A stretch of DNA of 64,000 nt, from assembly GCA_964518765.1 (NCBI GenBank), contig CAZFJC010000010.1, positions 28,380-92,379 of the forward strand. The letters are read 5' to 3'. Each line of letters begins with the position of its first letter. Position 1 is the stretch's first letter. A program made the position numbers and the translations under genes. The notes under the pieces were generated by a model that saw nothing but the letters and a program-made list of their open reading frames with translations, had not been told where the DNA came from and did not search any database. The DNA comes from CAZPNX01 sp964518765 (GTDB taxonomy: Bacteria > Edwardsbacteria > AC1 > EtOH8). Positions 9,557-19,088 of this stretch are shown here, piece by piece.

Positions 9557-9583
9557 CAGAAGCCAGAAGGCAGAAGATAAATA
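9557..9583 (+). repeat. Dispersed CAGAAG-type repeat, copy 1
   Basis: The 34 bp porA-porB gap is almost entirely iterations of CAGAAG(C/G)C (CCAGAAGCCAGAAGGCAGAAG). The same words occur at 47433-47460 in another gap, so this is a small dispersed repeat rather than unique leader. It sits just upstream of ATG 9585, and no Shine-Dalgarno sequence separates it from the start. Confidence 0.5.
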
Positions 9584-9584
9584 T

Positions 9585-10508
9585 ATGGCGACATTAAAAG
9601 AATTGGCGGCCCGGGGCGATAAATTCACCGGCGGGCACCGGGCCTGCGCCGGGTGCGGGGCCACCATCGTGGCCCGGCAGGCGCTGCTGGCGGCGGGGAA
9701 GAATCCCGTGGTGGTCGGCTGCGCCACCGGCTGCCTGGAGGTGGTCTCCACCATCTATCCTTTCACCGCTTGGAACGTGTCCTTCATCCACAGCGCCTTC
9801 GAGAACTCAGCGGCCACCGTCTCCGGGGCCGAGGCCGCCTATCGGTCGCTCAAGCGCCAGGGGAAGATATCGGAGGACATCAGGTTCATCGCCTTCGGTG
9901 GAGACGGCGGCACCTACGACATCGGCCTGCAGTCGCTCTCCGGTGCCATGGAGCGGGGGCACAGCATGCTCTACATCTGCTATGACAACCAAGCCTACAT
10001 GAACACCGGCATCCAGCGCTCCTCGGCCACCCCCAAGGGGGGCCACACCACCACCAGCCCGGCCGGCAAGGCCATCCCGGGAAAACTGCAGTTCCGCAAG
10101 AACCTGACCGAAATCATGGCCGCCCACAACATCCCCTACGCCGCCCAGAGCGTGGTGGGCAACTGGTCCGACTTCACCCGCAAGGTGGAGAAGGCCCTGG
10201 ACAAGGGCGGGCCGGCCTTTATCGACGTCCTCCAGCCCTGCCGTCTGGGCTGGGGCTACCCGCCGGAGCTGACGGCGGAGATCGGCCGGCTGGCGGTGGA
10301 GACCAACTTCTGGCCGCTGTACGAGGTGGAGGACGGCAAGTATAAGCTCAACTACGCCCCCAAGGAACGCAAGCCGATCACCGAGTGGCTTTTCAAGCAG
10401 GATCGCTTCCGGCACCTCAAGGGGCCGGAGCACCAGGGGCTGATAGAAGAGATCCAGCGGGACGTGGATCAGCGCTGGGAGGCGCTGCAGAAGCGCTGCG
10501 CCCTGTGA
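9585..10508 (+). CDS. porB: Pyruvate:ferredoxin oxidoreductase beta (TPP-binding) subunit
   Basis: 307 residues. Cluster and TPP landmarks are CAGCGA near residue 22, CATGCLEV, the TPP/Mg motif GGDGGTYDIG...NQAYMNTG at about 106-145, and SSATPKGGHTTTSPAG, which is characteristic of pyruvate synthase-type beta subunits. The C-terminal CRLGWGYPPE segment is also typical. With gamma, delta and alpha it makes a complete enzyme for pyruvate oxidation or reductive acetyl-CoA carboxylation. Confidence 0.95.
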   Translation: MATLKELAARGDKFTGGHRACAGCGATIVARQALLAAGKNPVVVGCATGCLEVVSTIYPFTAWNVSFIHSAFENSAATVSGAEAAYRSLKRQGKISEDIRFIAFGGDGGTYDIGLQSLSGAMERGHSMLYICYDNQAYMNTGIQRSSATPKGGHTTTSPAGKAIPGKLQFRKNLTEIMAAHNIPYAAQSVVGNWSDFTRKVEKALDKGGPAFIDVLQPCRLGWGYPPELTAEIGRLAVETNFWPLYEVEDGKYKLNYAPKERKPITEWLFKQDRFRHLKGPEHQGLIEEIQRDVDQRWEALQKRCAL

Positions 10509-10517
10509 CCTATTTAT

Positions 10518-10580
10518 CACAAAGACACCAAGACACAAATAAATAAGAATTCATCTTACCTTTGTGCCTTGGTGGTGAGC
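10518..10580. repeat. Inverted repeat of the CACCAAGACAC family, copy 1
   Basis: Arms CACCAAGACACAAA (10526-10539) and TTTGTGCCTTGGTG (10561-10574) pair with a single mismatch across an AT-rich loop. Related arms occur at 54577-54665 and, more degenerate, at 29543-29605. It follows porB and could end the por transcript, though no T-run follows. Confidence 0.65.
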
Positions 10581-10633
10581 CTTGGGTATGGTCATGCAAT
10601 CCTGGCTTCCTAATAGTAAAGTGAGGTGACGCC

Positions 10634-11134
10634 GTGCCGGAGAACGTAAACGTCTTCGAGGACGATTTTTGGGCGATCAACGAGAAGCTCAACCAGCTTC
10701 TCAAGAGCACCAACGCCCTGGCGGTGCTGTTGATCGACAAGGCCGGCCAGCTGATAACCACCGCCGGGGACATCAGCCAGCTGGACACCACCTCCTTCGC
10801 CTCGTTGTCGGCCGCCGACTTCGCCGCCACCAGCCAGCTGGCCATGCTGGTGGGGGAGAAGGAGTTCGCCACCCTGTTCCACCAGGGAGAGAAGCAGAAC
10901 ATCTACGTGGCCTCCATCGAGGCCCGGGTGATGCTAGCGGTCATCTTCGACCAGCGCACCACCCTGGGTCTGGTGAGGGTGCGCACCAAACAGACGGTGG
11001 CCGAGCTGGAGAAGCTCTTCCAGAATATCTTCGCCAAACTGGAGGGGGCGCCGGCTGGACAGCCACAGGAGTCGACCTTCGGCACCGACTTCGCCTCCGA
11101 GGCGGAATCGGAGTTGGATAACCTTTTCAAGTAG
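10634..11134 (+). CDS. mglB: Roadblock/LC7-domain protein, MglB-like
   Basis: 166 residues from GTG 10634, with GAGGTG (10622-10627) upstream. The central part (NALAVLLIDKAGQLITTAGD... TSFASLSAADFAAT) is the Roadblock/LC7 fold. MglB is the GTPase-activating partner of the small Ras-like GTPase MglA, and the mglA-like gene starts 15 nt downstream. The C-terminal 30 residues are Ser/Glu-rich and probably disordered. In other bacteria MglAB sets cell polarity or gliding reversals; here polarity or envelope positioning is the reasonable inference. Confidence 0.85.
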   Translation: MPENVNVFEDDFWAINEKLNQLLKSTNALAVLLIDKAGQLITTAGDISQLDTTSFASLSAADFAATSQLAMLVGEKEFATLFHQGEKQNIYVASIEARVMLAVIFDQRTTLGLVRVRTKQTVAELEKLFQNIFAKLEGAPAGQPQESTFGTDFASEAESELDNLFK

Positions 11135-11149
11135 CGGGAGGGACCGGCC

Positions 11150-11728
11150 GTGTCGCTGATCAACTATTCCTCCCGCGAGATAAACTGCAAGGTGGTCTAC
11201 TATGGATGCGGCCTGTGCGGCAAGACCACCAACATCAAGTTCATCTACGGGAAGGTAGCGCCGGAGGCCAAGGGCAAGCTGATCTCCCTGGCCACCGAGC
11301 TGGACCGGACCCTGTTCTTCGACTTCATGCCGCTTGATTTGGGCTCCATCAAGGGCTTCAAGACCAGATTCCATCTGTATACCGTCCCCGGCCAGGTCTT
11401 CTACAACGCCTCCCGCAAGCTGATCCTCAAGGGGGTGGACGGGGTAGTGTTCGTGGCCGACTCCCAGGTGGAGCGGCTGGAGGCCAATGTGGAGTCGCTG
11501 GCCAACCTCCAGGAGAACCTGGCCGAACACGGCTTCAACATCGAGACCATCCCTTTCGTCATCCAGTACAACAAGCGCGACCTGCCCAACATCGCCTCGG
11601 TGGAGGAACTCAGGGCCCAGCTCAACAAGTGGAACGTGCCCGAGTTCGAGGCGGTGGCCTCCTCCGGCATCGGAGTCTTCGAGACCCTGAAGACGGTGGC
11701 CAAGATGGTGCTGAAGAACCTGGGGTAA
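11150..11728 (+). CDS. mglA: MglA-like Ras-family GTPase
   Basis: 192 residues from GTG 11150 after a GGGAGGGA site. The P-loop is YYGCGLCGKTTN (about residues 18-29), the switch II region is YTVPGQVFYN and the guanine-specificity motif is NKRD. The YGCGLCGKT P-loop and VPGQ (PG instead of canonical Ras DTAGQ) identify the MglA subgroup. It pairs with the adjacent Roadblock protein and is followed at once by a strong terminator, so mglB-mglA is a two-gene unit. Confidence 0.93.
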   Translation: MSLINYSSREINCKVVYYGCGLCGKTTNIKFIYGKVAPEAKGKLISLATELDRTLFFDFMPLDLGSIKGFKTRFHLYTVPGQVFYNASRKLILKGVDGVVFVADSQVERLEANVESLANLQENLAEHGFNIETIPFVIQYNKRDLPNIASVEELRAQLNKWNVPEFEAVASSGIGVFETLKTVAKMVLKNLG

Positions 11729-11746
11729 CGGGTCCGGCTTTCAATG

Positions 11747-11781
11747 GAGCCGTTCCTATAAACAGATAGGAACGGCTCTTT
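11747..11781 (+). terminator. Rho-independent terminator after mglA
   Basis: Perfect 13 bp stem GAGCCGTTCCTAT / ATAGGAACGGCTC with a 6 nt loop, then TTT. It lies 16 bp upstream of the radical SAM start at 11797. Confidence 0.9.
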
Positions 11782-11796
11782 CAATGAACCGCACTG

Positions 11797-14328
11797 ATGG
11801 ATCGAATCCATACCGTCATACCGGCCGGCGTGGTCAAGCCCGGGCGATACGCCGACCACGAGCTGAACGCCGTCCGCAAGCCTTGGGAGAGGGCAGAGGT
11901 GAGGGCCTGCCTGGCCTATCCCGACCTGTACGAGATCGGGATGTCCAACCTGGGCCTGGCCGTCCTCTATTCGGTGGTCAACCGCCTGCCCTGGGCCCTG
12001 GCCGACCGGGCCTACCTGCCGGCCCCGGACATGGAGGCCGCCCTGAGGGAGAGGTCAGCCCCCTTGGCGGGGCTGGAGTCGAAACAACCCCTCCGTGATT
12101 TCGACCTCCTGGGCATTTCGCTGCAGACCGAGCTGTGCTACACCAACGTTCTGGCCATGCTGGACCTGGCCGGCATACCCCGGCGGGCGGCGGAGCGTTC
12201 CAACGACGACCCCATAGTCCTGGCCGGGGGCTCCTGCTGCGCCAACCCCGAGCCCATGGCCGCCTTCTTCGACGCCATGGCCATAGGCGACGGCGAGGAG
12301 TTGATCGTTGAGATATTACAATCACTCCTAAAGTCAAAATCCAAAAACCGAAATTCCAAACTTGACAGCCTAGCTGGCATCCCGGGCCTCTATGTGCCGT
12401 CGGTCCACGATCCGGAAAAAAACATCATAGTCGCCCGGCATGTGTCCGCGCTCAGGCCCGAATACGCTCCGCACCCGCCTCTGGTGCCGCTGGTGGAGGT
12501 GACCCACGACCGGCTGACGGTGGAGATCGCCCGGGGCTGCACCCGGGGCTGCCGCTTCTGTCAGGCCGGCATGATCTACCGCCCGGCAAGGTCTAGGGGC
12601 CAGAATGAGATCCTGGAGCTGGTGAAGTCCGGACTGGCCTCCAGCGGCTGGGAGGAGGTGTCCCTGCTCTCCCTTTCCTCAAGCGATTATCCTGATTTCC
12701 CGGCGCTGTTGGACAGGGTCAATGGGATCTGCCTGGGCCAGCGGGTGGCGGTCTCGGTGCCCTCCCTACGGCTGGACAGCTTCGACCAGGCCATGGCCGG
12801 ATGCCTTAAAAGAATCAAGCGCTCCAGCCTGACCTTCGCCCCGGAGGCAGGAAGCCAGCGCCTTCGCGACGCCGTCAACAAGGGTCTTTCCGACGAGCAT
12901 CTGTTCTCCTCCCTGGAACTGGCCAAGAGCAACGGCTGGCAGGCGGTCAAGCTTTATTTCATGATCGGCCTGCCCACCGAAGAACGCCAGGACCTGGAGG
13001 GCATCGTCTCCCTCTGCCGCCGGGCATCGGCCATAGGCCTCAACCTCAAGGTCACCGTCTCTCCCTTCGTACCTAAGCCCCAGACTCCTTTTCAATGGGA
13101 ACACCAAAACGGCCTGGACGATCTGGAGGGCAAGATCAAAATGCTCACCAGGGCGCTTAGGATGCCACGGGTCCAGGTCCACTGGCACGATCCTCGTTCT
13201 TCGGTTGTGGAGGGAGTGCTGGCGAGGGGGGGCAGGGGGTGCGCGGACCTGATAGAAAGGGCATACCTGAACGGGGCCAGGTCGGACCAGTGGACCGAGC
13301 ATTTCCGGTGGGACGTCTGGGCCGGGGTGCTGGATGTGGCGGGGGTTGACTTCCGCCACTCCTTCGGGGCCTGGGAGACGGCTGCGAGGCTTCCTTGGGG
13401 GCACATTGACTACGGGGTAAACCCCGCATTTCTGATGGCCGAAAGAAAAAAGGCCCTGGCCGCCCAGACCACGCCCGATTGCCGGGAGGTTGGTTGCCAT
13501 GGCTGCGGGGCGAATTGCGCCATCGGAAGTGAGGCGCAAAACGGTAAAAGTGCGAGGAAAGATGAGGGACTGATAGCCCCGACATCCGGGCACACATTGA
13601 AAAGCGATGCCGCCTACGGCCGGGGCAAAAGGGCGGTGGCCCTCAGGTCCCATGCTTCAGAGACCAGATGGAGGATCAAGTACGGCAAAGGGCCGGAGCT
13701 GAGGTTCATCTCGCATCTGGATCTGATGAGGCTTTGGCAGAGGGCTGTCAGAAGAACGGGCTTGCCGGTGGCCTATTCCCAGGGGTACACCCCACACCAA
13801 AAGATTTCATTCGGACCGCCCCTGCCTTTAGGGATGACCAGCCGTGGCGAATACCTGGACCTGCAGCTGGACAAGCCATACCAGGGCGATATCGCCACCG
13901 TCCTCAGGCAGTTTATAAACCCTGGGATTTCGATATTGGAGGCCAGGCCGGTTTTTAAGGAAAGCCAATCGCTGTCCAGCTGGATAAACGCCATGGAGTA
14001 TGAAGCCTGGTGGGCAGGAGAAACGCTAGAAGGGCTGGCGGATTTTATAGACGATTTATTAGATAAAATAAAAAACGGGGGCTCATTTATTATAAAAACA
14101 ACCAGAAAAAGCGAGGTTATCGAGGGCGATGCCCTTTCACAAATAATAAGTCTTAAGATATTAAATAACAATAAGTTAAAGATAATTACAAAAGTAATAG
14201 ATAAAGGACTAAAACCCTCGGAGATTTTCCAGGGGCTAGCTAAGGCTCAAAGATTTAAAGGGGAGATGCAAGTAGAAAGGGTGGAGATGTATCATTTAGC
14301 CGGGGAGGCCTTGCTGAGCCCTATTTAA
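11797..14328 (+). CDS. Radical SAM protein (TIGR03960-like) fused to a TIGR03936/DUF2344-type domain
   Basis: 843 residues. The N-terminal part resembles the B12-binding-like radical SAM family, with the cluster motif CTRGCRFC at residues 248-255 (C248, C252, C255). A small Cys-rich stretch (REVGCHGCGANC) follows at about 565-577. From about residue 626 the sequence is DUF2344-like (RFISHLDLMRLWQRA, YSQGYTPHQKISFGPPLP). The two parts are separate genes in some phyla and fused here. The substrate is unknown; RNA modification is often suggested for such proteins. Oddities are a Lys/Ser/Asn-rich in-frame stretch at about residues 179-190 made of dispersed-repeat sequence, and a strongly AT-rich last 100 codons (from about 14040). 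Confidence 0.85.
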   Translation: MDRIHTVIPAGVVKPGRYADHELNAVRKPWERAEVRACLAYPDLYEIGMSNLGLAVLYSVVNRLPWALADRAYLPAPDMEAALRERSAPLAGLESKQPLRDFDLLGISLQTELCYTNVLAMLDLAGIPRRAAERSNDDPIVLAGGSCCANPEPMAAFFDAMAIGDGEELIVEILQSLLKSKSKNRNSKLDSLAGIPGLYVPSVHDPEKNIIVARHVSALRPEYAPHPPLVPLVEVTHDRLTVEIARGCTRGCRFCQAGMIYRPARSRGQNEILELVKSGLASSGWEEVSLLSLSSSDYPDFPALLDRVNGICLGQRVAVSVPSLRLDSFDQAMAGCLKRIKRSSLTFAPEAGSQRLRDAVNKGLSDEHLFSSLELAKSNGWQAVKLYFMIGLPTEERQDLEGIVSLCRRASAIGLNLKVTVSPFVPKPQTPFQWEHQNGLDDLEGKIKMLTRALRMPRVQVHWHDPRSSVVEGVLARGGRGCADLIERAYLNGARSDQWTEHFRWDVWAGVLDVAGVDFRHSFGAWETAARLPWGHIDYGVNPAFLMAERKKALAAQTTPDCREVGCHGCGANCAIGSEAQNGKSARKDEGLIAPTSGHTLKSDAAYGRGKRAVALRSHASETRWRIKYGKGPELRFISHLDLMRLWQRAVRRTGLPVAYSQGYTPHQKISFGPPLPLGMTSRGEYLDLQLDKPYQGDIATVLRQFINPGISILEARPVFKESQSLSSWINAMEYEAWWAGETLEGLADFIDDLLDKIKNGGSFIIKTTRKSEVIEGDALSQIISLKILNNNKLKIITKVIDKGLKPSEIFQGLAKAQRFKGEMQVERVEMYHLAGEALLSPI

Positions 14329-14360
14329 TACTTCAATGAAGGCGAATTTATTGCTAGGGG

Positions 14361-14389
14361 TTGAAATTTTCAGGCAAATCGATTATAAT
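14361..14389 (+). promoter_or_regulatory. Sigma70-type promoter of groESL
   Basis: TTGAAA (14361-14366), 17 bp, TATAAT (14384-14389). The leader to ATG 14450 is about 54 nt. I looked for a CIRCE inverted repeat (TTAGCACTC-N9-GAGTGCTAA) and do not see one, so HrcA control is not supported. Confidence 0.8.
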
Positions 14390-14449
14390 TATATGCTAAA
14401 TGCTGGCAAAGTATCAAGTTATAAAAAACATAAACAACGGAGGTCGGTC

Positions 14450-14752
14450 ATGTCAACCGTCAACAAGCTCAAGCCACTGAGCGACAGGGTCGTGGTCAAG
14501 CCCATGGAGCCCAAGGAGGTCAAAAAGGGCGGGATCATCATTCCGGACACCGCCAAGGAGAAGCCCATGGAGGGTGAGGTGGTAGCCGTGGGGCCGGGCA
14601 AGATTGCCGACAACGGAACCAGGATCGCCATGGACGTCAAGAAGGGCGACAAGATCCTTTACGGAAAGTACTCGGGCACCGAAGTCAAGATCGACGATGA
14701 GGAGTACCTCATCATGCACGCCGATGACATCATGGCCATCATCGGCGAATAA
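14450..14752 (+). CDS. groES: Co-chaperonin GroES (Hsp10)
   Basis: 100 residues from ATG 14450 with GGAGG at 14439-14443; the longer frame back to 14336 is not GroES-like and starts before the promoter. Landmarks are KPLSDRVVVKP, the mobile loop GGIIIPDTAKEKP that contacts GroEL, and the roof/C-terminal VKIDDEEYLIM and DDIMAIIGE. It forms the heptameric lid of the chaperonin and lies 24 nt upstream of groEL. Confidence 0.98.
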   Translation: MSTVNKLKPLSDRVVVKPMEPKEVKKGGIIIPDTAKEKPMEGEVVAVGPGKIADNGTRIAMDVKKGDKILYGKYSGTEVKIDDEEYLIMHADDIMAIIGE

Positions 14753-14776
14753 TCCAGAGCAGAAGGAGAGAGCAAG

Positions 14777-16414
<1,638 letters not shown>

Positions 16415-16450
16415 TAGCTGAAAAACGAATAGCCGAGACGAAAACTAAAT

Positions 16451-16482
16451 CCCGCCGGGCGAGAGCCCGGCGGGGTTTTTTA
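16451..16482 (+). terminator. Rho-independent terminator after groEL
   Basis: Perfect 10 bp GC stem CCCGCCGGGC / GCCCGGCGGG with loop GAGA, followed by a run of six T. Confidence 0.95.
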
Positions 16483-16573
16483 CTTTCGGAAATAGAGAAA
16501 ATGGATTAAAAAAAAGATATAATGCATTGGAAAACGGCAAAATAGCGGGTAACATGGCTCCTGGCTAAATCAC

Positions 16574-16603
16574 TTGATTTTTTACCGTAAATTTTGATAT
16601 AAT
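16574..16603 (+). promoter_or_regulatory. Sigma70-type promoter of hisC-cmk-plsC-ispH
   Basis: TTGATT (16574-16579), 18 bp, TATAAT (16598-16603). The expected start near 16610 leaves only about 10 nt before ATG 16620 and no room for a Shine-Dalgarno sequence. Confidence 0.75.
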
Positions 16604-16619
16604 AATGTTTTACTAACAA

Positions 16620-17741
16620 ATGTCAGATATGATACCGCAACCGCGCTCCAACGTTCAAGCCATCAGCCCATATGTCCCGGGAAAGCCCATCGAGGAGGTG
16701 CGCCGGGAACTAGGGCTCAAGGGTCAAATACTCAAGCTGGCCTCCAACGAAAACCCCTTGGGGCCGTCCAAGCTGGCCATCAAGGCCATGCGCAAATATC
16801 TCAGGGAGGTCTGCTTCTATCCGGATGACGGCTGCTACCTTCTGGGGAAAAGGCTGGCCCTGCACCTGGGGGTCAAGGAGGATCAACTTATCTTCGGCAA
16901 CGGCTCGGTCGAGATCATCGACTTCGTAATCAAGACCTTCGTAGCCCCGGGCGACCATGTGGTTATGGCCGACCAGGCATTCATCATGTACCGGATAGCC
17001 GCCAAGATGGCCGATGCCAAGGCCACCATCGTGCCCCTGAGCAACTACACCCACGACCTGGAGGCCATGTCCCAGGCGATCACCGCGCAGACCAAGGTGG
17101 CCTTCATCGCCAATCCCAACAACCCTACCGGCACCATGTTCAACCAGGAACAGGCCAAGGAGTTCCTGAAAAGCGTCCCCGACAGCTGCCTGGTGGTCTT
17201 CGACGAGGCCTACTTCGAATACATCACCCGCCAGGATTTCCCCCAGAGCATCAGGCTGCTGGCCGACCATCCCAATCTACTGGTCCTCCGGACATTCTCC
17301 AAGATCTACGGCCTGGCCGGGATGCGGGTGGGATACGGCATCGGCCATCCCGAGCTGATAGCCGCTCTGCGCAAGGTCAGGCTGCCGTTCAACGTCGGCC
17401 TGATGGCCCAGGTAGCCTGCCAGGCGGCTCTGGATGACGTCAAGCACCTGGAGATCAGCCGCCGGACCAACGACGAGGGCAAGGATTTTCTCTGCCGCCA
17501 GTTCGATCGCATGGGGATCTTCTACGTGCCGTCCGAGGGCAACTTCATACTGATAGATCCCAAGATCGATTCTGACCTTGTCTTCCAGGAGCTCCAGAAA
17601 ACAGGGGTCATCGTCCGGCCGGTCAAGAACTACGGGTTTCCCACCGCCCTCAGGGTGACGGTGGGCACCCTGCGCCACAACAGGAAGCTGATAAGGTCTT
17701 TGAAATCGGTGCTCAAGGCGCTTAAGAAAAGGGAGGGCTGA
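16620..17741 (+). CDS. hisC: Histidinol-phosphate aminotransferase-like PLP enzyme
   Basis: 373 residues. Class I/II aminotransferase fold with LASNENPLGPS near residue 40, NPNNPTGT (PLP ring/substrate site), FDEAYFEY and the Schiff-base lysine in LRTFSKIYGLAGMRVGYG. HisC converts imidazole-acetol phosphate plus glutamate to histidinol phosphate; close relatives also transaminate aromatic amino acids. No other his genes are in the window, so an aromatic (phenylalanine/tyrosine) role is possible, as in clusters that place such a gene beside cmk. ATG 16629 is an alternative start. Confidence 0.88.
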   Translation: MSDMIPQPRSNVQAISPYVPGKPIEEVRRELGLKGQILKLASNENPLGPSKLAIKAMRKYLREVCFYPDDGCYLLGKRLALHLGVKEDQLIFGNGSVEIIDFVIKTFVAPGDHVVMADQAFIMYRIAAKMADAKATIVPLSNYTHDLEAMSQAITAQTKVAFIANPNNPTGTMFNQEQAKEFLKSVPDSCLVVFDEAYFEYITRQDFPQSIRLLADHPNLLVLRTFSKIYGLAGMRVGYGIGHPELIAALRKVRLPFNVGLMAQVACQAALDDVKHLEISRRTNDEGKDFLCRQFDRMGIFYVPSEGNFILIDPKIDSDLVFQELQKTGVIVRPVKNYGFPTALRVTVGTLRHNRKLIRSLKSVLKALKKREG

Positions 17742-17766
17742 GAGGGGCCTGGGGGCCAAGCCTGGA

Positions 17767-18459
17767 ATGCGGCCGATGGGAAAAAGGCTGGTGATCGCCA
17801 TCGACGGGCCGGCGGCCTCGGGGAAAAGCACCACCGCCAAGCTGGTGGCCCAAAGGTTGGGCTATCTTTATGTCGATACCGGCGCCATGTACCGGGCCAT
17901 GGGGCTTAAGGCCAGGGAGCTGGGCATTCCGTTATCCGACGCCGCGGCCGTGGCCGCGATGGCCCAGAACACCTCCATCGAACAGAGGCCCGGGCCGGGC
18001 GGGGCCGTCACCTACCTGGACGGGCGGGATGTCACCCATGAGATACGCACTCCGGAAGCCTCCCAGCTGGCCTCGGACATCTCCACCATCCCGGCGGTCC
18101 GCCGCCGGCTGGTGGCCCAGCAGCAGGAGATGGGGCGACGCGGCGGGGTGGTGATGGAGGGACGTGACATAACCACCGTGGTCTTCCCGGGTGCGGACGT
18201 CAAAATATACATGGAGGCCTCGGTCCGGGAGAGGGCCAGGCGGAGGCAGGCCGAGCTGGCCAGGAAGGGGATCCAGGCCCGGCTCGAGGAGATCGAGGAC
18301 CAGATCCGGTCCCGCGACCATCAGGACAGCACCCGAGCCGACAGCCCGCTCACCCGTCACCAAGGCGCCCTGGTGATAGACACCACCGGCCTTTCCGTCG
18401 AACGGCAGGTGGAGCTGGTGCTGGAGGCGGCCATCCGGGCCGGGGCCAGGCTGCTATGA
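17767..18459 (+). CDS. cmk: Cytidylate kinase
   Basis: 230 residues from ATG 17767 (ATG 17776 equally plausible, MGKRLVIAIDGP). It phosphorylates CMP/dCMP. P-loop GPAASGKSTTA is at the N-terminus, then YVDTGAMYRAMG, the CMP-binding SQLASDIS region and GRDITTVVFPGADVKIY. It belongs to the conserved cmk-plsC-ispH-rpsA order, and its last 4 bp overlap plsC (ATGA). Confidence 0.97.
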   Translation: MRPMGKRLVIAIDGPAASGKSTTAKLVAQRLGYLYVDTGAMYRAMGLKARELGIPLSDAAAVAAMAQNTSIEQRPGPGGAVTYLDGRDVTHEIRTPEASQLASDISTIPAVRRRLVAQQQEMGRRGGVVMEGRDITTVVFPGADVKIYMEASVRERARRRQAELARKGIQARLEEIEDQIRSRDHQDSTRADSPLTRHQGALVIDTTGLSVERQVELVLEAAIRAGARLL

Positions 18460-19088
18460 TCTGGCAGAGCCTGCGCTTTAGGAGCCGGAATTATTGGTAT
18501 TCCTGGCATTTCCTAAATTTCGCCATCTCCAGGTTGTTCGACTGGAGGGTGAAGGGGCGGGAGCACATCCCGCTGGAGGGGCCGCTTTTGGTGGCCTCGA
18601 ATCACCTGGCCCTGCTGGACCCTCCCTATGTGGGTGCCTGCCTGCTGCGGGAGGCCTGTTTCGTAGCCAAGCGGGAGCTGTTTTCCTTCGCCCCGCTCCG
18701 GGCCCTGATCACCGCCTTCAACGCCATCCCCATCAGGCGCGGCGGCTGGGACAGTGCCGCCTTCCGCCAGGTGCGCCGTCGGCTGGAGCAGGGTTGGGCG
18801 GTCATTATGTTCCCTGAGGGCACCCGGAGCCGGGGCAACGGCTTCCTGGAGCCGAAGCCGGGGGTGGGCATGATCGCCCGCCAGACACTGACCACGGTGC
18901 TGCCGGTGTGCATCAGTGGCACCGACCGCCCCCTCCAGCTTCTGAGCCGGCGGCGACCTCTGACCGCTACCTTCGGCCCGGTGCTGGGAGCCTCCGAGGT
19001 GGCCGCCTTCCCGGACAACCGCCAGGGCTACGAGGGCCTCAGCCGCGCTATCATGGACCGCATCATCTCGCTGTCGGAAAAAAATTGA
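18456..19088 (+). CDS. plsC: 1-acyl-sn-glycerol-3-phosphate acyltransferase
   Basis: 210 residues. The acyltransferase motif I NHLALLDPPY (His-x4-Asp) is near residue 48, the FVAKRELF/IPIRRGG segment follows and motif III FPEGTRSRG is near residue 115. The enzyme adds the second acyl chain to make phosphatidic acid at the inner membrane. It overlaps cmk by 4 bp and ispH by 4 bp. Confidence 0.95.
   Translation: MIWQSLRFRSRNYWYSWHFLNFAISRLFDWRVKGREHIPLEGPLLVASNHLALLDPPYVGACLLREACFVAKRELFSFAPLRALITAFNAIPIRRGGWDSAAFRQVRRRLEQGWAVIMFPEGTRSRGNGFLEPKPGVGMIARQTLTTVLPVCISGTDRPLQLLSRRRPLTATFGPVLGASEVAAFPDNRQGYEGLSRAIMDRIISLSEKN

Noticed and set aside
8216..9754. Long - strand frame opposite porA/porB
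   Set aside because: It is a mirror of GC-rich codon structure in well-identified genes; the translation has low-complexity His/Gly/Leu/Asp content and no known domain.
14390..14449. Possible CIRCE operator ahead of groES
   Set aside because: No TTAGCACTC-N9-GAGTGCTAA-like inverted repeat is present in the leader.
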